DNA of 64,000 nucleotides from CAZVGZ01 sp964627605 (GCA_964627605.1 CAZVGZ010000017.1:6740-70739); one strand, 5' to 3'. Counted from the first letter of the stretch, positions 36,411 to 46,403 are shown. The notes: generated from the sequence alone by a model not told the origin. Made by a program: numbers and translations.

Positions 36411-38051
36411 TCAGCGAACCAGCGTCATCTTGCGCCATTGTGACCGATCTTGCATTATCACGCGATATACATAGCCACCGCTGGCGCAACGCCGCCCTTT
36501 TCTGTCCCTACCATCCCAACCGATCTCATGCTCTCCCATGGGCATCCACCTGTCGGCCAGCAGAGCAACGAAACGACCGAGATCGTCGAAGACCTCCACT
36601 CTGACTTTGGCTGATGCAACGAGGTTAAGCGGGATGGAAGTTCCGGTATTAAATGGGTTGGGGACGTTCTGCCCAAGTACCAGCGGGTCAGGCAACCCGG
36701 TGGAATCCTGGTCGCGATCGTAGGTCACAGTGTACGCCGCTGCGTGTGTAACCCTATCCGGCCACCCGTTCGCGCCGATAAACAGAATGTCATCTGCCTG
36801 GTCCCACTGCCCGACAAAAACATTCCCATCAGGCATCGGCAACACCACAATCTCCTCGCCTCGCCTAACCACCAGTCGCCACCACCACAGGTCGCCTTCG
36901 GTCTGGCCCACAGCGATCTTAACCCCTCCGGCTGAATAGTCGGGCACTATCTCGATCAGTTGCGCACCAAGGCCCTCAGCCCTCGCCTCTCCGCTGTATG
37001 ACCCCTTCGTAGACAGGTCTTCAATCTGGGTCGTCGGTTCTGGGGAAGAAGGGAAGATCGACGCGTCATGATGATAGAGCGTGCTAATACCGGTCAAAGA
37101 AGCTACCCGCGGACCCGAAAAATAGTTCCACACCCAGAGCTCGCTCAGCAGATCGGCGATTTTCCGCTCGGTGGCTTTCTCTATGGGGCCAACGATTGTG
37201 TTGAGATCGCCCCTACCTACACGTTGCTGCTCTTCAAGGGTGTGTCGTATCGCCACGACCCCGTTGGAGTGAATCCCTCTTAACTCCGCGTCGTAGAGAT
37301 AGGCCGGAAACAGGGCCGCACCATATGGGAAAGCATTGTTTGTCAGAGCGCTAACTACATTTCGCCGAGGGCTATCAAAGAAAGTGAAGTCCCAAACCTT
37401 GTCATCAAGGTACTGGATGTAGTCGTTTATCTCAGGATAGTGTATCTCCTCCATGAAAGTGGCTGTGGTCTCCAACCAGCCAGGCGTATCGGTCCCTGTA
37501 TACTGGAACTGAAAAGAGTGAAACAACTCGTGGGCCACGGTCACCCTGACTGCGTCAAACCCTTTCGTATAGTACCACTCCTCAGCAAAATCGTTGTCAA
37601 TCTCCAGATAGCCAGACTGGTACGCGTAACCATAATAGTAGCCCAACTCCTTACAGTAGACATCGAACTCAGGGCCACCTCCTATGGTGTCATCGTTCAA
37701 ATTCCAGAAGTAGCCTAACTCCTCTACGTAGACCCGCCGTGCGCTGTCCAGCGCCGCCACAACTACCTCTACAAAATCCGGTACGCCGCTGCCGTTGGTG
37801 TCGGAGATGTCTATGGGGTCCGACGCGCCAGAGGATGGGATGTTGTAGTGAACTCGCCAGAGGCCGCTAGGCGAAACGTGGTTGCGGTCGAGGTTTGGCC
37901 GTGCGATGCGCGCAACTCTTGCTTCAGGATCGGCGCTCCATGCGAATGTACCGCAACCAGGCTCAGCAACGCCATCAGATCCGCGCACGACCAGCGCCTG
38001 TGCCTGGCCGACTATCAGACTGCTAAGAACTGCCACCCGAAAAAGACCCAT
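36411..38051 (-). CDS. Secreted zinc metalloprotease-like protein with C-terminal sorting module (paralogue B)
   Basis: A 546-residue paralogue of the product two genes downstream, with the same layout: signal peptide (1-20), GVAEPGCGTF, SPSGLWRVHY, a DTNGSGVPDF loop (~84-93), GYYYGYAYQSGYLEIDND, HELFHSFQFQ (174-183), and WLETTATFMEE with the presumed glutamate ligand. It ends with NVPNPFNTGTSIPL and a sorting-like tail finishing RKMTLVR. It is probably the first gene of a three-gene unit (B, CYTH, A) from a promoter in the 247 bases it shares with divergent selD. Substrates unknown. Confidence 0.82.
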   Translation of the reverse strand: MGLFRVAVLSSLIVGQAQALVVRGSDGVAEPGCGTFAWSADPEARVARIARPNLDRNHVSPSGLWRVHYNIPSSGASDPIDISDTNGSGVPDFVEVVVAALDSARRVYVEELGYFWNLNDDTIGGGPEFDVYCKELGYYYGYAYQSGYLEIDNDFAEEWYYTKGFDAVRVTVAHELFHSFQFQYTGTDTPGWLETTATFMEEIHYPEINDYIQYLDDKVWDFTFFDSPRRNVVSALTNNAFPYGAALFPAYLYDAELRGIHSNGVVAIRHTLEEQQRVGRGDLNTIVGPIEKATERKIADLLSELWVWNYFSGPRVASLTGISTLYHHDASIFPSSPEPTTQIEDLSTKGSYSGEARAEGLGAQLIEIVPDYSAGGVKIAVGQTEGDLWWWRLVVRRGEEIVVLPMPDGNVFVGQWDQADDILFIGANGWPDRVTHAAAYTVTYDRDQDSTGLPDPLVLGQNVPNPFNTGTSIPLNLVASAKVRVEVFDDLGRFVALLADRWMPMGEHEIGWDGRDRKGRRCASGGYVYRVIMQDRSQWRKMTLVR

Positions 38052-38298
38052 CGGTCCATCTCTTGTTCACGTATAGCGTCACGCTCAACGCGTCAATCTC
38101 CCACGCACCATTAAGATACGCCATCGCAACCTAATTGGTCAAAGATTCGACTCATAGCCTATCGGGTCACTCCTCACCAGTTGACCAAGCCGTGTTGTAG
38201 ATTTAAGATCGGAACCGTCCATTTCCCACGGTCCGACCGTGCAGTTTCGGTACGGTGTTTGGGCCGATTTCTTCATCTGTTGTTAGAGAGGGCAAAAA

Positions 38299-39348
38299 AT
38301 GCCGAAGCGGTCTGGGCCTGTGCGCCTGACCTCGCTCGTCGAAAGCGCCGGTTGAGCCAGCAAACTAAGTCCGGAGGCACTCCGGGCGGTGTTGGCCGGG
38401 CTGCCGACAAGCGATGATCCCAACATATTAGTCCAGCTTGACACAGCGGACGATGCCGGCGTCGTCAAAGTATCAGACGACCTGGCCCTCATTCAGACGG
38501 TGGATTTCTTTACCCCCGTAGTGGATGATGCGCAGACGTATGGCCAGATCGCAGCGGCCAATTCGTTGAGCGATGTGTATGCTATGGGCGGCACTCCCAT
38601 CTCAGCGCTTAACATCGTCTGCTGGACCGAGGATCTGCCCCAGGAGACTCTTCACGCAATACTCAAGGGGGGTATGGAGAAGGCGCTTGAGGCGGGTTGC
38701 CCGGTAGTTGGCGGCCACTCTGTAACTGCCCCTGAACTCAAATACGGTCTCTCAGTCACCGGGCAGGTTCATCCAGACAAGATAGTCTCCAACGCAGGTG
38801 CCAGACCCGGTGACGTCCTGGTGCTCACCAAGTCCGTCGGTACGGGGATTATCACCACCGCCCTCAAGTTTGACAACGCAAGCGAAGCGCACGAATCGGC
38901 CGTTGTGTCGTCGATGGCCCACCTTAACAGAAATGCTTGCGATTCCATGTGCCAGAACTCAGCGAACGGTTGCACGGACATCACCGGCAACGGTCTTTTG
39001 GGTCACGCGTGGGAGCTTGCATCCGCAAGCGGCGTTCATCTTGAGATCGAGGCTTCGTCAGTGCCACTTTTTGATGGCACGGTTGAGTTAGCCAAAAAGG
39101 GCAACCTCACCTTGGGAGACCGCACCAATCGAAAATATGTCGAAGGCGCGGTGACAATCGACCGATCTGTAGATGACGCTCTCCAAAGCGCTCTGTTCGA
39201 TCCTCAAACCTCCGGCGGCCTGCTCATCAGCATACCTGAAGCCAACGTTGACGATCTTGCTGCCCAACTTATTGCTGGCGGTGATTTAGCCCATGTAGTA
39301 GGACGAGTTGCCGACGGCGCGCCAGGGACGATAGGCGTCTTGGAGTAG
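38299..39348 (+). CDS. selD: Selenide, water dikinase SelD, selenocysteine-containing (UGA read through)
   Basis: SelD makes selenophosphate from selenide and ATP. From ATG 38299 (AGAGGG six bases upstream) the frame reads RLTSLVESAG, then TGA at 38353-38355, then ASKLSPEALRAVLAGLP and DPNILV, joining the conserved body TVDFFTPVVDD, AANSLSDVYAMGGTP, GGHSV and DPQTSGGLL. The TGA falls exactly at the catalytic Cys17 position of E. coli SelD (GCGCK becomes G-Sec-ASK, with the catalytic Lys kept). A hairpin lies just after it. Translated as selenocysteine the protein has 349 residues, normal for SelD. A conventional gene caller would start inside at 38389 and lose the active site. Confidence 0.9.
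38369..38387 (+). promoter_or_regulatory. Candidate bacterial SECIS hairpin in selD
   Basis: CCGGAG pairs with CTCCGG around a three-base loop GCA, extended outward by G-C and a T-G wobble (GTCCGGAG/CTCCGGGC). It begins 13 bases after the UGA and its apical loop begins with G about 21 bases after it, within the range expected for elements bound by SelB. It lies inside the coding sequence, as bacterial SECIS elements do. Confidence 0.7.
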
Positions 39349-39373
39349 ATTTTCCGTCGGATTTCGGCGCATC

Positions 39374-41644
39374 CTAGCGCAGGACCGTAACCCGTCTGAC
39401 CCAACGGTGCCCGCCAAATCTGAGGGCTATCAGAAAGACACCCGACCCGACACGTCGTCCATCTTCATCAACGCCAGCCCACACCAGGCTGTGTCCTCCC
39501 GCCGCGAGCCGTTTCTGAGGCCCCTGCCAAACGAGCTGCCCGGTGATGTCAAATACTTTCCAAACGACCATCCCAGCCGATGGCAACTCCACAGACACCA
39601 CCGCGTTGGCGTTCGCGGGGTTGGGACGCACCGACATACTGATCCGCGTGCGAGTACCTCGATTGCTGGAAACCCCAACTATCTCTGGCGTCAGTTCGCC
39701 TTGGGGTGCCAAAGCGGAGCTTGCTAGCAGCCAGAAGGCGTTGTGAGGCAACCACGGCTCATTGCTGGAGTATGAGGCGCTACTACCGGGCCCAGAGATG
39801 ACATCAAATGATGGCAAGTCGTGCCAGGGGTCGTTGGCGACGATGCCGTTGCAGACAGTGCCAGGCACCCGACCCAGTTTGCCGTTATCCCTAATCGTGC
39901 TGTAGCGATGGTGGTAGGTCAGCGGATTCGTGGTGCCAACGCCTTCAAACATGCAGATCCCAAACGGGTTTGCCCCGAGCACCCAGTTGAACTTGCGGAT
40001 CGCTGCCTGGCGAAGTGTCGGGTTTTCTAGCAACTCCCCTGCCAGGAGGTATGCCCACGCTTTGGACAGGTACCGGCTATTAAAACCCACGTGCCATCCG
40101 CCATCTGATGGTCTTGGAAGAAAAAAGACCGGGCCGTCGCTTGCCCAAGGAGCCACGTCCATCGGTGTGATGCCAGTGGCTTCAAGGCTTTCAGCGGCCC
40201 ATCGCCTCAGGCCGTCCAGTATATCGCTGCGGGCTGCCGCGTCTGGAAATACAGTCAGATATCGCGCCAATATGGCGGGTATCTGCCCCTCCTCGACGGG
40301 CATGGGGCCGCGGAAACTACCGTCTGTGCCCTGGCGTCCCAGAACCGCTGCCGCCAGTCGATCCGATTCCTGTCGGTAGAAATCCGACCCGGTGGCCTGC
40401 CAGAGAGCCAACGCCGCCGCCAACATCTGCTCGCCAGAGCGGTGCTGGGTGTGTGTCGTCCACAGCGACTCTGCTGCGGCAAGATATCCCAGGTCCGATT
40501 CATATATGTGCGCCAACGCCAGGCTCGCGAGCGCCAACCCAGAGTAGTTCCACGCAGGTTCGTCAACCAATGGCCTCTCATCACCGGTGGCAGGGATATT
40601 ATCTGTCTCCTGGCTAGGTGGCAGCCAACTGTTCGGACTTTTGACGTGCCCTCTAAAATGCCCCCGCTCCAGGTCCGCCATCTTGAAAATCCATATCACC
40701 CCCCAAAGCGCCTCGTCGATTATGTCCGCACGCTGGTTGCCGTCTACATCAATCGCATCAAAAAACAGGGGCTGGCGACTGTAAGCCTCAAACAGACTCC
40801 AAGATGCCAGCTGTTGAAATAGCATGTACTTCCCATAGTCGCCTGCGTCGTGCCATCCACCGGCGGCGTCAAACTGTGACCCATCGGGTAGCTGGGCGTC
40901 GTCTAAGTGACACGCTTCATGCCACCCAGGTACCGCCGTGCCACATCGTTGAGGGTGAAAGAACTCATACGCCAGTCTGAGCGTCGCCGCTGGGATCGCG
41001 TCCGCCCCCACAACGAAAACCGCAGAGGTGTCTGCGTCACCACCGATATCTGCTACCACCCGGTATGCGCCCGGATCAACAATCGCACTGAAATCCGCAG
41101 CCCAATACCTCTCCGACCAGTGTGTCACCTCCCCGCGATACTGGAGATCGCCCACCAAAACCGGGTAGCCAACATCGTCGATAACCTCAAAAATCCCGGT
41201 CGTTGTGGATTCCGCTTTGGCCTGTACGATCGCAATCTTATCGTCCCCTATGTCGAAGCCCACCTGGTTGATAAACACCTGTGGACGGGCGTCGTCAGCG
41301 CGAAAAGCGGCGCCCACTCTTAGTGTGATGACGGTGTCGCGTTTGGCGTCGAGGCCATAAAACTTGTGTGTTGTTCCGCTGTCAAACTCGTCGTCCAACG
41401 GTGCCCACACTGCGTATGGTCCTCTTGGAGAGTACTTGACGAAAAACGCCCCAGAGGAGTCCACGTCCTCAAACCGGTACAAGCCCGTTCCAGGCACCAT
41501 TATTCCAACGTACGGCGGCAGCGTGTCGCCTTCCTCCACCACGAGCTTGCCCCTGATAGAACCTTTGGATAGGCCAAATAACACAGCGAGGCATAGCACC
41601 GCAAGAGCCAGGCGGCGGCCACTTCTGTACGGGATCAATGGCAT
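39374..41644 (-). CDS. Secreted GH9 glycoside hydrolase (endoglucanase-type) with C-terminal sorting module
   Basis: A 756-residue exported enzyme (signal ~11-28). Residues ~30-110 form a small beta-domain; ~120-212 is the Ig-like CelD_N domain (VFINQVGFD); the GH9 (alpha/alpha)6 barrel follows with the catalytic base pair in GGWHDAGDYGKY (His265, Asp266, Asp269), YHHRYS and the acid-containing YSSNEPWLPHNAFWLLASSAL near residue 660. The last ~85 residues are a FlgD/type A sorting-like module ending RRVTVLR. GH9 enzymes cut beta-1,4-glucans; exo-type glucosaminidases also occur in the family, so the exact substrate is open. It is convergent with selD. Confidence 0.9.
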   Translation of the reverse strand: MPLIPYRSGRRLALAVLCLAVLFGLSKGSIRGKLVVEEGDTLPPYVGIMVPGTGLYRFEDVDSSGAFFVKYSPRGPYAVWAPLDDEFDSGTTHKFYGLDAKRDTVITLRVGAAFRADDARPQVFINQVGFDIGDDKIAIVQAKAESTTTGIFEVIDDVGYPVLVGDLQYRGEVTHWSERYWAADFSAIVDPGAYRVVADIGGDADTSAVFVVGADAIPAATLRLAYEFFHPQRCGTAVPGWHEACHLDDAQLPDGSQFDAAGGWHDAGDYGKYMLFQQLASWSLFEAYSRQPLFFDAIDVDGNQRADIIDEALWGVIWIFKMADLERGHFRGHVKSPNSWLPPSQETDNIPATGDERPLVDEPAWNYSGLALASLALAHIYESDLGYLAAAESLWTTHTQHRSGEQMLAAALALWQATGSDFYRQESDRLAAAVLGRQGTDGSFRGPMPVEEGQIPAILARYLTVFPDAAARSDILDGLRRWAAESLEATGITPMDVAPWASDGPVFFLPRPSDGGWHVGFNSRYLSKAWAYLLAGELLENPTLRQAAIRKFNWVLGANPFGICMFEGVGTTNPLTYHHRYSTIRDNGKLGRVPGTVCNGIVANDPWHDLPSFDVISGPGSSASYSSNEPWLPHNAFWLLASSALAPQGELTPEIVGVSSNRGTRTRISMSVRPNPANANAVVSVELPSAGMVVWKVFDITGQLVWQGPQKRLAAGGHSLVWAGVDEDGRRVGSGVFLIALRFGGHRWVRRVTVLR

Positions 41645-41803
41645 TGGGTTCCGGCCTTAAAGAAAGTGGTAAATGGGGGCAAGATGATAAGCAAATTTAA
41701 CCCGATAGGGCGCAAACCATCTGACCCCGTCTCTATCGGCCGCAAATCTGTGTTATATTGAAACTACCCTCAATCGATCCCATCTGCGAGGATAGGCGTC
41801 CCC

Positions 41804-42760
41804 ATGACCCCAAGAGAATCGTTCCGCGCCGCGCTCGACCATGACGCCCCACAAGGTCGTGTGCCGCATTTTGAACTGGTGTTCTTCTTGACGATGGAAG
41901 CGTTCGGCAAAGTGCATCCGAGCCATCGCAGCTACCATCAGTGGGACCAGATGACCGAGCGGGAACGCGAGCATCACCGCCAGGATGAAGCCGACATATT
42001 CATCGCCACCGCCGAAAGGTTTGAACACAGCGCGATATATATGCACCCTAACCCAGGCGGCGATGAAGAGACCAAACGGATGGTGTATATTCTGCGCGAA
42101 AAATCTGGCGACACCTACTTTCTCATCGCCGGTGCCGACAGTACCTACGGCATCCCTAGCGGTAGCAGCATGGTGGAGTTTGCCGTGAGGATGAAAGAGG
42201 ATGTAGCTGGGCTCCACTCAGGTGCTGAGGATTCGTTAGCCAAGACCATGAATTACATCGAAAACCTCCACAAACACGGCGAGGTGGACGGGTTCGCAAT
42301 GTGTGCAGACTACTGCCTTAACGATGGGCCATTTATGAGCCCCGCGCAGTTCAGCGAATTTGTGACGCCCTATCTAGCAAGGCTCTGCCAAGGGATGAGG
42401 GATTTCGGTTTCTACGCGATAAAACACACCGACGGTAACATCCTGCCAATACTCGACCAGATGGTGCAGGCAGGCCCACACGCACTTCACTCCCTCGACC
42501 CACAGGGCGGAGTCGATATAGCTGAAGTCAAACGGCTGCACGGCGACGAGTTGTGCCTCATCGGCAACGTAAACTGTGGCATGTTGGACACGGGAACCGA
42601 CGAAGAGGTAGTCGAATCGGTCAAATACTCGCTCGAACACGGTATGCCTGGCGGTGGTTACATCTTTTCCACCAGCAACTGTGTATACACTGGCATGGAG
42701 CTCTCGCGCTACGAACTGATGCTCGATGTGTGGCGGAAGGACGGCAACTATCCGATGTAG
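41804..42760 (+). CDS. Uroporphyrinogen-decarboxylase-like protein (MtaA/UroD superfamily), copy 1
   Basis: A 318-residue UroD-fold protein without the arginine-rich N-terminus of true HemE. It opens with MTPRESFRAALDHDAPQGRVPHFE and has the barrel motifs YCLNDGPFMSPAQFSEFVTPYL, IKHTDGNILPILDQM and LHSLDPQGGVDI. The second half of the zinc site of MtaA-type methyltransferases is only partly kept: HTD replaces HxC, while a Cys remains in STSNCVYTG. Such proteins are numerous in Poribacteria and Latescibacteria beside sugar catabolic genes and are thought to handle methyl groups or related chemistry. It stands 84 bases before the GH116 gene, likely one unit. Confidence 0.83.
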   Translation: MTPRESFRAALDHDAPQGRVPHFELVFFLTMEAFGKVHPSHRSYHQWDQMTEREREHHRQDEADIFIATAERFEHSAIYMHPNPGGDEETKRMVYILREKSGDTYFLIAGADSTYGIPSGSSMVEFAVRMKEDVAGLHSGAEDSLAKTMNYIENLHKHGEVDGFAMCADYCLNDGPFMSPAQFSEFVTPYLARLCQGMRDFGFYAIKHTDGNILPILDQMVQAGPHALHSLDPQGGVDIAEVKRLHGDELCLIGNVNCGMLDTGTDEEVVESVKYSLEHGMPGGGYIFSTSNCVYTGMELSRYELMLDVWRKDGNYPM

Positions 42761-42844
42761 GTCCAAAGATGGCTCCTTGAGCTACTTGCAGCGATGGTAA
42801 CTATCCTAAGAATCGCACGAATGGTCTAATCTCTAGGAGACGAC

Positions 42845-45142
42845 ATGGCAGCCCACTTGTTTCCACGCGACCTCCCCGAGCGCGAATGGACTGAGTTCGC
42901 GGCGGACGGCTATGACTCGCCAGTTTCAGGCCTCATCCATCGTGGTTCTAATCCGCCTGGGTGTGGCGTGCCGTTAGGTGGCATAGATACCGGCTGCCTG
43001 GACATCGAGGCCAGAGGTCTTCTCGGCTACGCGTCGATCTTCAATTCGCTTGTCCCGCGCCGCGGCCCGATTAATCTGCCGTTTTTGGGCATAAGCGTGG
43101 AGGGGCAGACGTGGGTCTTGACCACTCTTGATGTCGCCTGGCGCGATGGTCTGTCGTGGGCCGATCAATACACTGGCAAATACTACAGTGGCGTCAAAAC
43201 AGCACAGGAGATACACTACTGGGGCCACTATCCAGTGTGTGACATGGAGTACGTCACAGACGCGCCGGTTACGGTTTCGTTGCGTTCATGGTCGCCATTT
43301 ATACCGGGAGACGTGGCTGCCTCAAATACGCCAGGTGCGGTGTTTGAAGTGCGTTTGGCGAATCAGACTGATGAGTCAAAATCAGGATCGCTGGCGTTCA
43401 GTTTCCCTGGCCCTACTGAGGAGGAGGCTGGCACAACTGTTTTCGAGCGTGAAGTCCTCGGCGAGACGCTCTACGGCTCCAGTGTCACATCCATACAGGC
43501 CAGTTACGTGCTTGCTGTGGTGGACGAACAGTCGGTGCGCCTGGGCGCGGTGCGGATCGGCGGCGATCTCGGTATGGATGGCGAGGCGTGGGGCACGATT
43601 GAGCAGTTCTTGCCACATGTAGAGAAAGGCGCGGGCTCAAGTGTTGCCGTGGATTACACACTTGATGCAGGTGAGGAGAGGGTTTTTCACTTCGTGCTGG
43701 CGTGGCACAGTCCTGTATGGATGGGTGGCGGGAAGATGACCGCTGGCGGTAACCCATATACCCATATGTATGCCAAGCGTTTCGACAGTGCCAAAGCTAC
43801 CGCCCTCCATCTCGCGGAAAAGCACGAGTCGCTCCTTGATCGCATCTTGAAGTGGCAGAGCGCTGTCTACGAATCGACGAAGTACCCGGTTTGGTTAAGA
43901 GATTCGCTCATCAATATGCTGCACCTCATCACAGAAACGTCTGTATGGGCGCAGGCCAAATCACCAGTGGGTGACTGGTGCCAATCTGAAGACGGCATCT
44001 TCGGTATGAGTGAGAGCCCCCGCTTCTGTCCTCAGATTGAGTGCATCCCATGCAGCTTCTACGGCAATCTACCGCTTGTGTATTTCTTCCCAGAGACGAT
44101 ACTGTCCAATCTCCGCGCCTATAAAGCCTACCAGTATCCTACAGGGCAGGCTCCGTGGGTATTCGGCGGCTGCACCACCGGCACAATGCCATACGAAATG
44201 GCCCTACCATCCCCTGGTTACTCCCACAAGCCCCAGACCACACTTGACGGTCCGTGCTACGTGGATATGGTCGATCGAATGTGGCGGATCTCAGGAGATG
44301 ATGAGTTCCTTCTGGAGTTCTACGAATCAGTAAAGGCCAATACGATTTTCACAATGAATCTTCGCCCTGGATCCAGTGCGGCGGGCATCGTGAGTATGCC
44401 AGAGGACAACCAGGCGCAGGACTGGTTTGAGAACTGTGATCTGTTTGGTATCGTGCCTCACATCGGTGGCGCACACTTGGCGCAGTTGCGCATGGCTGGT
44501 CGCATGGCGGAAGCTGTTGGCGATGCTGAGTTCCAAGAGCGGTGCGAAACGTGGCTTACCCAAGGAAGTGAGGTGATGGAGGAGCACACTTGGGGCGGTA
44601 CTCACTATCTGCTTTTCAACGAGGTTGAGACCGGCAAGCAGTCCGATGTGATAATGTCCTACCTCCTTGACGGCGACTGGATGGCTCGCTCGCATGGGTT
44701 GGAAGGTGTATTCAATGAAGACCGGGTTGGCACGACACTGGAGACCTTCGAACGCACATCCTTGGCGATGTCAGAATTCGGGGCGGTTACGTTCTGCAAA
44801 CCAGAAGGTGCTCTTGGTGCCGATGATTGGGAACCGGGCTACTGGGGAGCACATGGCGTTCATCCCCCAGGCACGTTCATGTTGGCGATGACCTACATGT
44901 ATCATGGTCGTACGGAAGTCGGGCTTGACCTGGCCCGCCGCACAGTCAAAGAGGTTGTTGACCGGGACTGGTACTGGGATTGGCCGGTCTGCATTGATGG
45001 CAGCATGCCCCGCATCGGCAACGACTACTACCAAAACCTTATGCTGTGGGCTATCCCAGCAGCCTTGGACAATGAGGACATCACTGGGCCGTGCAAGTCA
45101 GGTGGGCTGGTCGAGCGCATCATCGCCGCCGCCGCGGAATAG
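42845..45142 (+). CDS. GH116-like glycoside hydrolase (GBA2-type), cytosolic
   Basis: A 765-residue protein with the GH116 arrangement: an N-terminal beta-sandwich starting GCGVPLGGIDTGCLDI (residues ~40-55) and a C-terminal (alpha/alpha)6 barrel. Barrel features are WCQSEDGIFGM, CIPCSFYGNLPLVYFFPE, and the region VDMVDRMWRISGDDEFL where family members keep catalytic acids, plus an ending ALDNEDITG. Known GH116 enzymes are beta-glucosidases, beta-xylosidases, N-acetylglucosaminidases and glucosylceramidases. No signal peptide. The ATG at 42845 has AGGAGA six bases ahead. With UroD-like copy 1 it opens the sugar island. Confidence 0.85.
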   Translation: MAAHLFPRDLPEREWTEFAADGYDSPVSGLIHRGSNPPGCGVPLGGIDTGCLDIEARGLLGYASIFNSLVPRRGPINLPFLGISVEGQTWVLTTLDVAWRDGLSWADQYTGKYYSGVKTAQEIHYWGHYPVCDMEYVTDAPVTVSLRSWSPFIPGDVAASNTPGAVFEVRLANQTDESKSGSLAFSFPGPTEEEAGTTVFEREVLGETLYGSSVTSIQASYVLAVVDEQSVRLGAVRIGGDLGMDGEAWGTIEQFLPHVEKGAGSSVAVDYTLDAGEERVFHFVLAWHSPVWMGGGKMTAGGNPYTHMYAKRFDSAKATALHLAEKHESLLDRILKWQSAVYESTKYPVWLRDSLINMLHLITETSVWAQAKSPVGDWCQSEDGIFGMSESPRFCPQIECIPCSFYGNLPLVYFFPETILSNLRAYKAYQYPTGQAPWVFGGCTTGTMPYEMALPSPGYSHKPQTTLDGPCYVDMVDRMWRISGDDEFLLEFYESVKANTIFTMNLRPGSSAAGIVSMPEDNQAQDWFENCDLFGIVPHIGGAHLAQLRMAGRMAEAVGDAEFQERCETWLTQGSEVMEEHTWGGTHYLLFNEVETGKQSDVIMSYLLDGDWMARSHGLEGVFNEDRVGTTLETFERTSLAMSEFGAVTFCKPEGALGADDWEPGYWGAHGVHPPGTFMLAMTYMYHGRTEVGLDLARRTVKEVVDRDWYWDWPVCIDGSMPRIGNDYYQNLMLWAIPAALDNEDITGPCKSGGLVERIIAAAAE

Positions 45143-45264
45143 GCTGGCATCGCTACCATTTTCAACGACGGGATCATTAGATACACTAACGGTGTAATTG
45201 AATGGGGTGGGCTCAAGCGACAATAGTGCCCGACAAATTTCACGGTCCGCAGTGATCCGGTGGG

Positions 45265-46403
45265 TCAGAGCCGTTTGGGGCTCCGGCGATCCAGGTCTCC
45301 AGATCTGATACTGTCTCGAAACTCGTCAGTCACATGTGCGATGTACATCTGCGGTACGCCAGTGCGATCCGAGCGGAACAGCACCAGCGAACCATCCTGA
45401 CTCACAGTGGGATGCGGATGGCCAAACGCGACGTGGTCCTGCGTCGCTCCAGGCTGGCACAATGTTCGGAAATGTCTGGTTGGCACATGGACAAGCTGTA
45501 TGCCCTGGTCGGGCCAGTTGGTGTCCGAAGCGATCCATTGTCCATCGTACGAGCTGCCAGAATGCCAGAAATATGGGCCTTCCACCAGCTTGTATGGGTC
45601 TTTGCCCTGTTCTACCACCCAAAGACACCGGTCCGGTGGCAACCCGCAGCCTTGAATCTTTGATGTGCCGCCAATCAGTGTTGCATGAGCAAAACTCCAC
45701 GGCCCAAGAAATCGCTCATCTCCACCATCCTCATCCGTTGTCCAAAACTCCAGGCTCGACTTGTCGATGATTGTGCGAACGCCATCCGCGTTTTTCGCTT
45801 TGGTGTCGTAGACGACTCCACCGCGTTGAATGACCAGACGAGGTTGGTCGTGGCAGCAGGCGGTGATGTGCCCACCAACGTCGATCTCATCCACCGCGCA
45901 ATTTGAGAGGTCCACCCGCACGGTGCCTCCCACCTGGCCACTCCTACGGATGAAAAGCCGTTCTGCGCTACTGGAGATCGCGGCCCGGTTGAAAACCGAT
46001 CCTTCAGGACACACGGATTCCAAGTTGGCCAGCTCCTCGGTATCGCCGGTCTCAACGTCTATCAGACACAGCAGCCTATCCCAAACCACCATATACACCT
46101 GTCCCGTCAGATTTCATAGTGGCTGTAGGCACACCGTAGTATCCACCTTTCTCCTGCTCTTCGCCGTGCTCGCTGAGTTGGAACAGGTTCAGCCCGTCGG
46201 CATCGCAGCGAAACATATCCCATGGAGCGCCTCGCCTCGCGCTGAATGAAAAACAGCACACGCTGATTGTCCGGCGTAATACTCGGCCAATCATATAGAA
46301 AATGCGCCGTTGGTGTCGGGAAGCTCGTTAGCTGGATGACGCGGATACCTGTCTTCTGGTCGATCCGCTGAATTCGCTCGCTGGCAAATGGTGTGCGAAG
46401 CAT
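45265..46403 (-). pseudogene. Broken oligogalacturonate-lyase/TolB-like propeller gene
   Basis: Three frames must be joined to read the protein. The first (from ATG 46403, GGGAG upstream) gives ERIQRIDQKTGIRVIQLTSFPTPT and DNQRVLFFIQREARR; near 46230 the frame changes to GAPWDMFRCDADGLNLFQLSEHG; near 46098 it changes again to VYMVVWDRLLCLIDVETGD and runs to 45265. The last part has IASDTNWPDQGIQLV and FGHPHPTVSQDGSLVLFRSDR, typical of PL22 oligogalacturonate lyases and WD40-like TolB propellers. Two independent indels make a true pseudogene more likely here than error. The intact ancestor would have cleaved unsaturated uronate oligomers. Confidence 0.78.

Noticed and set aside
38299..38388. 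selD as a pseudogene with a premature stop
   Set aside because: The TGA falls exactly on the catalytic residue of a family known to use selenocysteine, the rest is intact, and a suitable hairpin follows.
45265..46098. The 277-residue minus-strand frame as a complete gene
   Set aside because: It begins in mid-propeller and the missing N-terminal blades are readable upstream in other frames.
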